DNA of 64,000 nucleotides from Mytilus edulis (Eukaryota; Mollusca; Bivalvia; Mytilida; Mytilidae), in the NCBI RefSeq assembly GCF_963676685.1, contig NC_092351.1:38306733-38370732 (forward strand). The letters run 5' to 3'. Positions 45,096 to 55,680 of the stretch are shown piece by piece. Made by a program: the position numbers and the translations under genes. How positions within the stretch are numbered: position 1 is the first letter of the stretch; each line of letters starts with the position of its first letter. A model generated the notes under the pieces. It worked only from the letters and a program-made list of their open reading frames with translations, was not told the DNA's origin and made no database searches.

Positions 45096-45859
45096 ATGAT
45101 ATCTCCACATTTCCAGTAAGTGTACATAACATACTTTCCTTTTTCGTTACAGAAAACTCTTTAAACGAATTTCAGCAAATAAACGTACTCTATCTTAAAC
45201 CTCTGAAGAGTTTTTAACACTCTAAGAATAATTAATACCATTTTTTTTTAATAAACTTTATTACAGAAGTAAATAACAAGTTCTGTGAACGTGATAGTAC
45301 GTAGTAAGGGAGGTAGTTATGAGCACTGACAGATTAGTAGTATACCACTTACTACAAGAAGTAGATGCGGAGATGAAACGAAATTTAAATGATTGTTTGT
45401 GTAATGAAGATAACAAGTATATAGTCAGGACTTTCAAATGTTTGGAAAAGGCTTTAAGCTGATTAGTGGAAGTGATTTCCTTGTTTACAATTTGACTCTC
45501 CATGGAGCGTACGGAACTAAATTTTGAATTGATATCTTCGTTTTGGAAACCTTTCTTGTATATATATGCGTTACATAACCACTACATTATTGGATGATTT
45601 GTCTGCTCTTATGAACACAAACCTTTTTGAGAGTACTTGGGGTTTATATCTCTATTCTAGAAATGTGTATATCATGAACTATATTATTAATTTCAAAATC
45701 GTTTTCAAAATGAGATATACGAATATAACATATTCATTCTTTTTAATCAAATAACTCTCTACAGATCTTTTATGAGATTTTTCACGTTCACGTCAATTTT
45801 GTACAGCAGGCAGACAGAGCGTTATTGCCCTAACTGTTTCCAATCTATATAGTAGCTAA
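45096..45859. other. Intergenic, AT-rich
   Basis: Small open frames at 45261-45503 (-) and 45566-45754 (+) have no recognisable motif. No gene is called. Confidence 0.4.
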
Positions 45860-46090
45860 AACAACATGTACTGATGAACCGCACGTCAACAAACGACAAC
45901 GACTAAACAAGAGGCCCCTGATTAAGGAAAGGTGCATACAAATACAGCGGGTTTAAACATTCTAACAGGCCCCAACCTTCACCCTTATGCGAAAAAGCTA
46001 GTAGTATAAGATTAAAACATCATAGCACACACTTTAAAAAATCAATTGAAATGGCTTTACTCGATAAATAAGACATTCAAACAAAAACTT
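45860..46090 (+). repeat. Dispersed mussel-type repeat
   Basis: AACAAACGACAACGACTAAAC, AGGTGCATACAAAT and AGGCCCCAACCTTCAC match the copy at 690-890 and, reversed, the start of 39825-40125. Confidence 0.7.
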
Positions 46091-46746
46091 ACACGGAATG
46101 AAAAAAAATCAGTTATAAATGACACAATATAAATACATCATTAAAACATAGGTGTCTATATATATATATTAAGCACATGTATATCAATTTCATGAGTTGC
46201 CATTCCACGAGTTTACTACACTCTTGAATTTAGTAAAAGATGTTTCAGTTCTAGAGTGGTATGGCAACTCATTCAGGTAATTATTTATGGAATGAAATAT
46301 GTCTAAATATAATGATATAAGGCAAACTTACTAATTTTCATCTTATGGTTCAGATTTGAAAGTCGCATATGATCCACATTATAATTATTTTTCAGTTTCA
46401 ATAGTTATCAAAAGTACCAGGATTATAATTTTATACGCCAGACGCAAAACTTTAAATTACACTAAATATATTTTTTAGTTTCAAAACCTTAAATTCCACT
46501 AAATATTCATGGTATACCGCCATCTTGGATTGTACAATCCCAGTTCAAAATCGGTCTAGTTATTTGCCAAAATCTGCAAATATGGAGACAGATTTGCAAA
46601 AATTGGTTCGACTGTCTATTTATTTATAGAAAACTTAGAAATTTATTGTATACATTACTCAAAATATTTAAATAAATATCAAATATTGTGGTGTTAGAAT
46701 CATGTTTTCCCAAATAAGCCATTTAAAGGGAGATAACTATTTTTAG
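46091..46746. other. Left flank of the LINE
   Basis: It contains a truncated 16620-type piece at 46405-46445 and TTAAAGGGAGATAACTAT at 46723-46740, a motif like ends of short bivalve DNA elements, directly before the LINE coding part. The LINE 5' end may have been cut here. Confidence 0.45.
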
Positions 46747-47157
46747 AGAGAAATATATACTGGACTGATTGCTGGTTCGGTAGGTGTAGTCATAAAACCA
46801 GACAACATCAACGCCATACATAGAATTGGTCCGAAGCGCGAGGGTAAGGCACGCCAAGTCATTGCTAGATTCGTCCACCGTGAGCCCCGATTTCTATTGT
46901 TGAAGAATCGCGCAAAGTTGAGAAAAAATGAACGCTTTAAGAACATTTTTATAGCTGAAGACCTTACAAAGCTGAAATTCAAGCTACTCTTTTACATTAA
47001 AAAGCAGACTAATGTAAAATCAGCATTTACAAAAGAAGGAAGGATCCACTGTACGCTAAATAACGATTCAAAGGTAACAATTGATAGTCCGGATGACTTG
47101 TTTAAAATTGGAATGGATACCGTGGATTATAAAGCTTTAGGATTGCCAGAATTTTAG
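46747..47157 (+). pseudogene. LINE ORF1, C-terminal part
   Basis: The frame is open from a TAG at 46744 to a TAG at 47155-47157. It encodes NINAIHRIGPKREGKARQVI and RFVHREPRFLLLKNRAKLRK, which match the RNA-recognition and C-terminal regions of L1-type ORF1 proteins (nucleic-acid chaperones that coat the element RNA). The N-terminal coiled coil is absent. The following ORF2 is in the same frame, with only the TAG between them. Confidence 0.75.
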
Positions 47158-48348
47158 GGGTGCGAAGGAAGTCAAACGGAGCGCAGTGTTGAAATAAATT
47201 CAAAACCTGAAAATAGTCAAAAGGAGCGCAGTGTTGAAATAAATTCAAAATCTGAAAATCTGCCCATATTCATAAGTGAAAGTGATCGTCAAAATTGTGA
47301 AATTCAAAATGTGAAAGGCCAGCTAAAAGTTCTGTCGTTAAATGTGTGTGGGTTGGTTTCAAAAAGTAAAATCCCCGATTTTGTGGAGTTTATCTCATCA
47401 TATGATATATTGTGTTTTACTGAATCTAAATTTGATGCATATGATGATGTTCACCTATCTGGTTATGAATTACTACCACCTATAATACGCGAGAAATGTA
47501 GACGTAAGTCTGGTGGTATAGCAGTATTTGTAAAAAGTTCTATTTACAAATATGTGAAAGTTATTGATATCTCTAGTCAATGTATATATTTGTTTTCTAT
47601 TGTGAATTTGTTGCCAAGTGATTTGTTGTTTGGGATAGTATATATCCCCTCTGAAAATAGTGTTTATGGTTCAGTTGATATATTTGATGAGATTTTAGAA
47701 AAAATAATTGATATTACTGTAAATAAAAATTACCAAGTGTGCCTACTTGGGGACTTTAATGCCCATACAGGGACTCATGATGACTTTATTATTGTAAATG
47801 ATACAATCCTAGACAGCCTGCTGATCGACGAGAATTCCAGAAAATATATGAACAGTATTAATGCTCTGTATGAATTGGGTATCCCAATTAAGCGTTCTTC
47901 GAAGGACATTTCGAATATGAATAATTATGGACACAAATTATTGGAATTTTGTAAGAATTTAGATCTATATATTGTTAATGGTAGAATTAGTAAGGATCAG
48001 TTAATAGGGGCTTTTACAACAAGTAAAAATACACTTATTGATTATGCTATTGTGTCACCTATGTTATTTAAATGTATTTCATACTTCAATATTGAAAATT
48101 TTGATCCAATTTTGAGTGATATTCATTGTCCAGTTGTCATACATTTTGATACTTCTGTAATACTTGAATCTGTTGATACTCTGTCACATGATGATAATAG
48201 CAATGTTGTATACAAACCAAAATGGAAGAATAATAATGCAAATGTATTTTTAGAAAATTTGAATGATGAAAATATTCATGATTTAGTTGAAAAACTTGAA
48301 AATCTAGATGTCAATAATATTAATGTTGAAACTGTCAACAATGTAATA
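47158..48348 (+). pseudogene. LINE ORF2, APE-type endonuclease part
   Basis: The frame is open from just after the ORF1 stop. From about 47330 it reads LSLNVCGL, then CFTESK (catalytic Glu), GGIAVFVK, GIVYIPSENSVYG, CLLGDFNAHTG (catalytic D-x-N) and LSDIHCPVVI (S-D-x-H). The set of apurinic-endonuclease motifs that nick the target DNA in LINE insertion is complete. A 46-base repeat in the linker (47177-47215 and 47223-47260) gives ERSVEINSK twice. The frame is interrupted after codon ATA 48346-48348 by the insert. Confidence 0.9.
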
Positions 48349-51300
48349 GACGTTCCGCACGGTATTGGTGCCACTCAGCGTTACACGACGTTCCTAATAA
48401 AACGATGATTTTGACGTTGTTCCACGGAAAGTTTCAAACGTTGACCTTATATTCTACTCATGTGAAAATGCCGCTTAAAGTAAAGAGATGTTCGAAGTTG
48501 CTTCTTTATATGGTTTTATTTTTTCAAGCCGGTGCAAATGCAAAATTCCATTGAATTATTATTGTACAAAATTTTAGATACTGATACATGAACAATTTTT
48601 AATTTGCGAAGAATTGTCTGCAACAATAGCACAAAATGACAATTTGATGTCTTGTAAAATGATTTAAATATATAAAAAGACGATGTGGTATGATTGTCAA
48701 TGAGACATTTCTCAACAAGAGATCAAAATGACACAGAAATTAACAACTATAGGTCACTGTACGGCCTTCAACAATCAGTTTCTTCTATTTCTTAAAATTA
48801 AGCAATACTCTCTCTGCCAGAGGACGTCCCCTATCTTTGCTAGTGAAATTGTAAATATTTCGTTTCTTGTTTCTGTCTCTTTTCCCCAATTACACGTTTA
48901 TATATGTTTGTTGTAATTTGGTAATTTCGCTCCCTCAATTAATATTCAATACTTCTTGATTTGTCTTTGATTATGTGAAAGATGTAGGTAGTATATCGCA
49001 AGCTATTTTTTCATAATCTTATTTTATCAATATTTTAATCCTGGGACTATTATACGTTAATATAAAAGTCCAAGAATTTGGTTTTATTTATTTTTTCTTA
49101 AACAGTGACTTATAATTACATCATAATTCATATTATTTATTTTAACGTATAAGTAAGTCCACAATCTTAACATCAATCCCGATTTTATGGAAAATGTTAA
49201 CTATATCATTATTTAAAAAATCTCTAACAAAAAACTTTATAAATGTGCATCATGTTTAAAAAAATACGTGCTCTTATGCTGCCGTTGCCAACTTTCAATA
49301 ATTTAAAGTTGGTCGGGGTCTAAATTATTTTTTTTTTAAAAGAAAACGTTTTCATTGATTAATTTTTTTGAATTAGGATTGTTTTACCAGGGAAATAATT
49401 AAGAAAATTCATGTTATGTAGGAATTTACACATTTTGCACATACATCAGGCTGTTAGTTTTCTTGTTTGAATTGTTTTACATTTGTCATTTCGGGGCTTT
49501 TCATAGCTGACTATAAGGTAAGGGTTTTGCTCATTGTTGTTTGCATATAGAAATTATTAATTGGTTTTATACGGCCACATCTTCTACTTTATTGTGAAAA
49601 TGAGAACCGTGATTCTGTATTGTATTGTTTTTGCTTTCGGAAACATATTTTGCAAGCTATCTTTTCATCTGATATTTTTTCACAAACTCAAGCTTCAAAA
49701 AAGGGTCGGCAATCAATATTTTTTTTTTTTAAATATTAGAATTTGGCAAAGTATGGAAAACTTTTACACAGACCAATACCTACATCACAGATTACCAGCA
49801 GTTCGAAATCCGATTTTGAATAATACAACTTTTTTTTTTACTAGATGTGATTTTTTTAAGTAACTGCTATACGTGCATGTTTGCATAGTTCAGTTTTTTC
49901 TCAAGCGAACAACTTCGGACCGTCAGGAATGCATTTCATGCATTTTTTATACTATACAATATTTTTGGTTCCGCGCTTCCATTTTCAACATATAACTGAG
50001 TATCGGTTTACACAAAATCTTCTTTGACATTCATCTGATTATTTTTATGTTTTCGGTTTCAATCTTTTTGGTTTCGTATTAACATTGTTTTAAAAGTATA
50101 ATCAAAGTACTGAAGTACTGAACCTCGGATGACCGCAAGTTCTTGTGGATGGTCACAAGCACTTGTCTCAGAAAAAAACTCACATTTCTATACCGTAAAA
50201 CTGAGGTTTATGTACAGAGATATATTTTTTCTTAGACAAGTTCGTGCGTGGATGATTAATAAATGACAAGGAATTCAACTTCACTGCTTTAATATCTATT
50301 ATATTGTGGTGATACAAATACGTATACTCTTGTTTGTTGTTATATATTATATTTATAATTGTATATAGCAGTTACATGTATGTATAATTTTCATCCAATT
50401 GTATATCCTTCTATTCTACGATTCTAATACAAGTGCAGTACAAGTGCATGGTGGACACTCTTCTATAACAATTCGATTTTTCCAATAGATTGGATTTGAG
50501 AAGACATTCATATTTTCCCAAAAAACTTTCTTGTGATATTCTTCCGCATGCGTTAACACAATTTTTCTGTACGTGTGCATTTTTTAATGCATATAAATAT
50601 TTGTAACGACATAATATTTGCGTATTATAAATTTCTGTTCTTATGAGTATTCATTGAAGAAGTGAATTTATAACAAGCGATAAGAAATTTTATTTTGCAC
50701 TCGATGATATCAGCGTATTTATACGATCGGTTACCAGTCAAAAACAATACATCGGAATGCCCTCACGGTCATCGCAATGTAAAAATTAAAACTCAAGCTA
50801 TGTGGCGTTCTGCGAAGATAAAAAAAAGTCTACTTTACACCGCAGATTGATTGGTTGAATTTTTTTCTAGAATGAGTTGGGAGTGTCTGTAAATTAATAC
50901 CTTGGAGCTAGCTGCTACATGTTTGTGTGTCATCCATCATATATGTCGGACAACTACTCTCTCACTCTCTCTCTTTCGTTCTTTCTCAATTATGGTAAAA
51001 GAAAAGTTTCAATTTCAATATACTAGTTTCATCACATGCTTATGTACCAGGCAATTCTGTTGGAGATTCGAGAAAATAATCTAATTCATTCTGCCACACT
51101 ACTTCTAAATGTAATAACCTTATTTTTCAAACACATATTGGTAGGTAGATGACTAGGAATTGTTCTACTCACAGTAGATAAAAAATTATCGTTAGCTATA
51201 CTGAAATGTTTATGACATACAAGTATTTCTCTGATAAAACGTTTTGTTAAATGAGTCGATGCGACAAAAAAAAATGATTGCACGTTTTACTGAAATGTTT

Positions 51301-52501
51301 ACGACTAAGGTGTACTTTTTCACATAAATGTTTTGGGAGAATTTTCATTCGTATGTATAGCGTCGAATCTTTTAATAGCAACGCTAGGAATTACAGATAC
51401 TATCTGGCTTAGGATGATAATTAAGAAGATCTCACTTTTGATCGCATTTTCTTTTTCAATGTATCTTGCTTTTATAAAGTGGGAGTGTGGTTATTAGTAG
51501 GTTATCTCTTTGTTATACCTCCGGGGCCTTGTCTTTATGAAATATCCGAGTTAAATATTTCTACATCTTATATGCATGAATTAATGCAGATCTGTATTTT
51601 AATGCATATTAAACGAGAACTTTATTTTATATAGATCAGACCATATCATGAAATTATGTTATGCCAAATATGCAAGAAAACTCGTATACAGTTTAACGTT
51701 ATTATAACGCGAACGTCAAATTACGGTTACGGGGACATTTCATTGGACATCTTAGATCGTTTCGGATTTTCTAACTGCAAATCAAACAAAAGTACATATC
51801 ATATCATTTTAAAGGAAATAAAATGTATTTTCCATTCATATCAGTTAACAGGTGTTAAAAAAAAGAGATATAATAGAATTATTCTTTATGTTATTTTGTC
51901 CATCGGGACATTTTATTGGACACGGGAAAAATGACGATGTTTTTAAAATAAGACCGCAGTTACTTAATGATGACTTCAGATAGCTTCTTCGGGACATGTA
52001 TAATTTTTCTGATATTATTAAAATCCATTTTCGTCCGTTATATCTTATGAAAGTGAAGACAGAAAAAAAATTTACGGGTTGAGCAGCTAATTGGGACATT
52101 TTTTCTCTTTTTTATTTAAACTCTTTTGGCGATCTTCGTTCTCTTAAAGTTAAAACCGTCTGTTACTTCATTTTAAGTTAAATGTATACAAAACAATTGC
52201 AAAATTTTTTACCATTCTACTTACTTATAAATCCGAACTGGGATTTTAAAGACTCACATAAAACAAAATTGTAACAGCGGGACACCCTTGAAATGACGTT
52301 ATAGGCATCGAAATAAGCAAAGTTTTTCATTAAAAAATAGACAAAGCACAAAATCATCTATGTTATTGTTTTCTGTGGTTTATTTCCTTTCGAATGATAT
52401 GCATAACATGGATATTTATTGTATAGGATAAGAGCTTGAATTTGAATAACCCGCCTTCTAACCCATATTTCCAAAGTGACACCAATATCGTGCGCAACGT
52501 C
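48349..52501. mobile_element. Non-autonomous DNA element, 4153 bp, 26-bp TIRs, ATA target duplication
   Basis: The left end GACGTTCCGCACGGTATTGG is the inverse of the right end (CCAATATCGTGCGCAACGTC); 23 of 26 terminal bases pair. ATA occurs on both sides (48346-48348 and 52502-52504). Leaving out the element plus one ATA keeps the LINE frame. Inside there is no transposase-like frame; the longest frames (62-100 codons) are low-complexity. A short repeat sits at 48670-48780. The superfamily cannot be fixed from the ends alone. Confidence 0.85.
48670..48780 (+). repeat. Short mussel repeat inside the nested element
   Basis: GATGTGGTATGATTGTCAATG and GAGATCAAAATGACACAG match the 62822 copy. 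The repeat was either carried by the element or inserted later. Confidence 0.75.
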
Positions 52502-54947
52502 ATATTGAATTGTAATTCAATTATTAAAAATGCTGCTGATAAAGCTGACATGATTGTAGAGTTTAAACCCAAGAACAATCGACCTGGTGTCAGGTCAAAA
52601 AAATGTAAACCTTATTTTAATCGAGATTGTTATTTAAAACGTAAAGCATATCGTAAATGTAAAAATCTCCACTGGAGATTACAAAGGGCTGAAACAAAAG
52701 AAAATCTCATTGCTAGTAGTAGAGAGTATAAACGTACGCTTAAAAAGCAGTTTAGAGAATATCAGAAGTCTGTTGTAGACAAATTGAAAAATTTGCGTAA
52801 ATCTGATTCAAAAGCATACTGGTCTCTTTTAAACAAATGTGATACAAAAGGTAACAAAGCTGTAAACAAAATTGCTATGGATGTATTATATGATCATTTC
52901 AAAAACCTTAATGCTCTTGATGAGCAGGATTATAACGATATTGTATTACCTAATAATATTACTGATTATAATATTGAATTAAATAGAGATATTACTGAAG
53001 ACGAAGTATTATATGCTGTCAAATCATTGAAAAATAATAAAGCATGTGGTGGTGATCTTATATTGAATGAATTTTTGAAATATGGTACTGTAAAGTTGAT
53101 GCCTGTTTTTGTAAGAATATTTAATATTGTATTTCATAGTGGTATTATACCTGATAGTTGGTCAGAAGGTTATATATGTCCAATATTTAAAAATAAAGGT
53201 AATCCAAATGATGTGGATAATTATCGTGGTATAACTATTTTAAGTTGTTATGGTAAATTATTTACTTGCATTTTGAATAATAGGCTTCATACATATTTAG
53301 AAAATTCTGGTTTATTGTGTGAAGAACAAGCAGGGTTCAGAAAAGGTTATAGTACGACAGATCATATTTTTAATTTGAAATGCTTGATTGATTTATACTT
53401 ACATAGAGGTAGGAAATTGTATTGTGTATTTGTTGACTATCGAAAAGCTTTTGACTCTGTCAGAAGAGTATATTTATGGCAAAAACTGTTAAAATGTTCC
53501 ATTGATGGCAAAATGTTTAAGATAATAAACAGTATGTATAACAATGCAAAGTCTTGTGTGAGACAAGGCAACTCTTGTTCAAACTTTTTTAAATCCAATG
53601 TTGGTGTACGTCAAGGAGAAAATCTATCTCCTGTATTGTTTGCCATTTTCTTAAATGACTTGGTCGAATTTATGTCACATTCATAATATGGTTTAGTTGA
53701 TATGAGTATTGCAGCACGTCTTATTGATACTGATGAAGTCGCTGTATATTTTCGTTTATATTTGTTATTGTATGCAGATGATACTGTAATTTTAGCCGAA
53801 TCGGCAGAAGAGTTACAAGCCTCATTAAATGCCATGTATTTATATTGTCAAACTTGGAAAATTCAAGTTAACATATCTAAGACAAAAGTTGTAATATTCT
53901 CAAGATCTAGACTTAACACAGATAATATGAACTTTAAATATAGTGGTGAAAGCCTCAATATTGTTACAAATTTTCAATACCTTGGTATTATATTTTCATG
54001 TAAGGGTAATTTTAATGACGCCAAAGCACATCTTGTACAACAAGCAAGAAAAGCCATGTTTATAGTCTTAAGAAAGGCTAGGAAGTTGAATTTACCAATT
54101 GATATGCAATTAGAACTTTTTGATACAATGGTTGTACCTATTTTGTTATATGGTGCAGAAGTTTGGGGTTTTGAAAATTGTAATATTATAGAAAACTTGC
54201 ATATGCAATTTTGTAAAATAATTTTGAATGTTAAAAAAAGTACTGCTCATTGTATGATTTATGGAGAATTGGGTAGAATACCATTACATATTCTTATTAA
54301 AGCTAGAATGGTTGGTTTCTGGCAACGTATCATGTGTGGTAAAAGAGAAAAAATTTCATATACACTGTATTCTATATTGTATCAGCTTAGTAAGGGGTAT
54401 CTACCACTCTAAATGGTTGTTAGAAATTAAAAATACTTTATATGAATGTGGATTTAATTTGATGTGGGATAATCAAATAATTGCTAAATCTGATAATATT
54501 AGTAAGAATGTCAAGAAATGTTTAAGTAATAAATTTATGTTGAACTGGAGTAATAATGTTATGAATTCTGCAAAATGTCTTAATTACAGAATATACAAGT
54601 CTGATTTTTGTTTTGAGAAATATTTAACTGTGTTACCATCTGATCTAAGAATGTATTTATGTAAATTCCGTTGCCTTAGTAATAAATTGCCCATTGAAAC
54701 GGGGAGATTTTTTAATATTGATAGATCTGAAAGACATTGTAATCTTTGTAATGCTAATGAACTTGGTGATGAGTTCCATTACTTATTCAAATGTACCTTT
54801 TTCAACAATGTTAGAGCTAAATTTTTACCTTTAGATATATGTAAAAACCCAAATGTTTTAAAATTTAAAGAATTGATGAATACATCAGATTTATTCACAC
54901 TTACTGGAATAGCAAAATTTTGTAAAAGTGTTATTAAAACCTTTTAA
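52502..54947 (+). pseudogene. LINE ORF2, reverse transcriptase and C-terminal zinc knuckle
   Basis: After the insert the frame carries KACGGDLILNEFLKYG, PIFKNKGNPNDVDNYRGITI, EEQAGFRKGYSTTDHIF, CVFVDYRKAFDSV (palm motif A) and GVRQGENLSPVLFAIFLNDL, then a premature TAA at 53684. The same frame resumes with LLLYADDTVILAES (catalytic YADD), FQYLGIIF and LLYGAEVWG. Near 54400 a one-base shift moves it to a frame ending in HCNLCNANELGDEFHYLFKC (C-x2-C-x9-H-x4-C) and a stop at 54945-54947. The lesions make it inactive as it stands. Confidence 0.92.
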
Positions 54948-55157
54948 TACATGTGCTTAATCATGTTACTATATTTTGTACTTCCTGTCAAATATCTGTA
55001 TTAATTATATATACTATTATTGCACCTTTGTTAACCATGTTCTAATGTAATTATGTAAATATGTTCATAATTTTATAGTTTGTTAAAAAATGTTGTACTA
55101 ACATACCCCATGTGGGGGCTTTAGTGAAATAAAATGTCTTATGTCTTATGTCTTATG

Positions 55158-55479
55158 ATACAATGTGATAGGTAAATTTTTTATTTTGTTTTGTAGCAAC
55201 AAAACAAGTTCGGTGACACCATTTTTTCTTTTTCTTTTCTTAAAACATATTAATATAAACTAACTTATCGTCTAACAATTTACTTCAAAATTCTATCTCA
55301 TAGATTTTTTTAATGCACACAAAATCTCAAATGTGTTTTTCCATGAACAATCTAACCAAATTTAGGCAAATTTCAACGACTCATCATAGCTAGGACAATA
55401 GCACGGTGACCCATACTTTTATATCTTTATGTATCTGTATATTTCCCACTTCTGTAAAAATGGATGGGTTCGTCACAGA
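55158..55479. other. Between LINE copies
   Basis: AT-rich, with no gene or clear repeat recognised. Confidence 0.4.
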
Positions 55480-55625
55480 TTCCTTTCAGCTATTGTGTGA
55501 CGGGTTGATCTGCGCATAAATTAGACGCGCTTGCTGAGGAGTGCTGATTTAAACTCCTCGGTTGTAGTGACGCACAATACCGAGTCCTCTAGATGGTTCC
55601 AATCTGAATCTAAATCTGAGTTAAT
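55480..55625 (-). mobile_element. LINE 3' end, short relic
   Basis: The minus strand encodes DWNHLEDSVLCVTTTEEFKS and ALLSKRV before a stop. This is the terminal WNxLxxxVxxxxTxxxFKSAL block of the LINE family at 16930-17790 and 55681-58460. Confidence 0.7.
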
Positions 55626-55680
55626 ATGTTGCAGGGCAAGAGCATGGCATTAATGGCATGTGGAGAGAGGCGCTGGAAAA

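Larger units (their letters stand above)
46747..55157 (+). mobile_element. LINE (jockey/CR1-like group, tentative) carrying a nested DNA element
   Basis: Parts in order are an ORF1 C-terminal remnant (46747-47157), endonuclease (47158-48348), an unrelated insert (48349-52501), RT and zinc-knuckle C-terminus (52502-54947), and a 3' UTR ending in three TGTCTTA units at about 55135-55157. A small ACCCCATGTGGGGG hairpin lies at about 55105. Apart from the insert there is one nonsense codon (TAA 53684-53686) and one frameshift near 54400. The 5' end is incomplete. This is the best-preserved retroelement in the window. Confidence 0.9.

Noticed and set aside
50902-51084. Short frames inside the 4.15-kb insert as a transposase
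   Set aside because: They are 60-100 codons, low-complexity, and show no DDE or zinc-finger motif.
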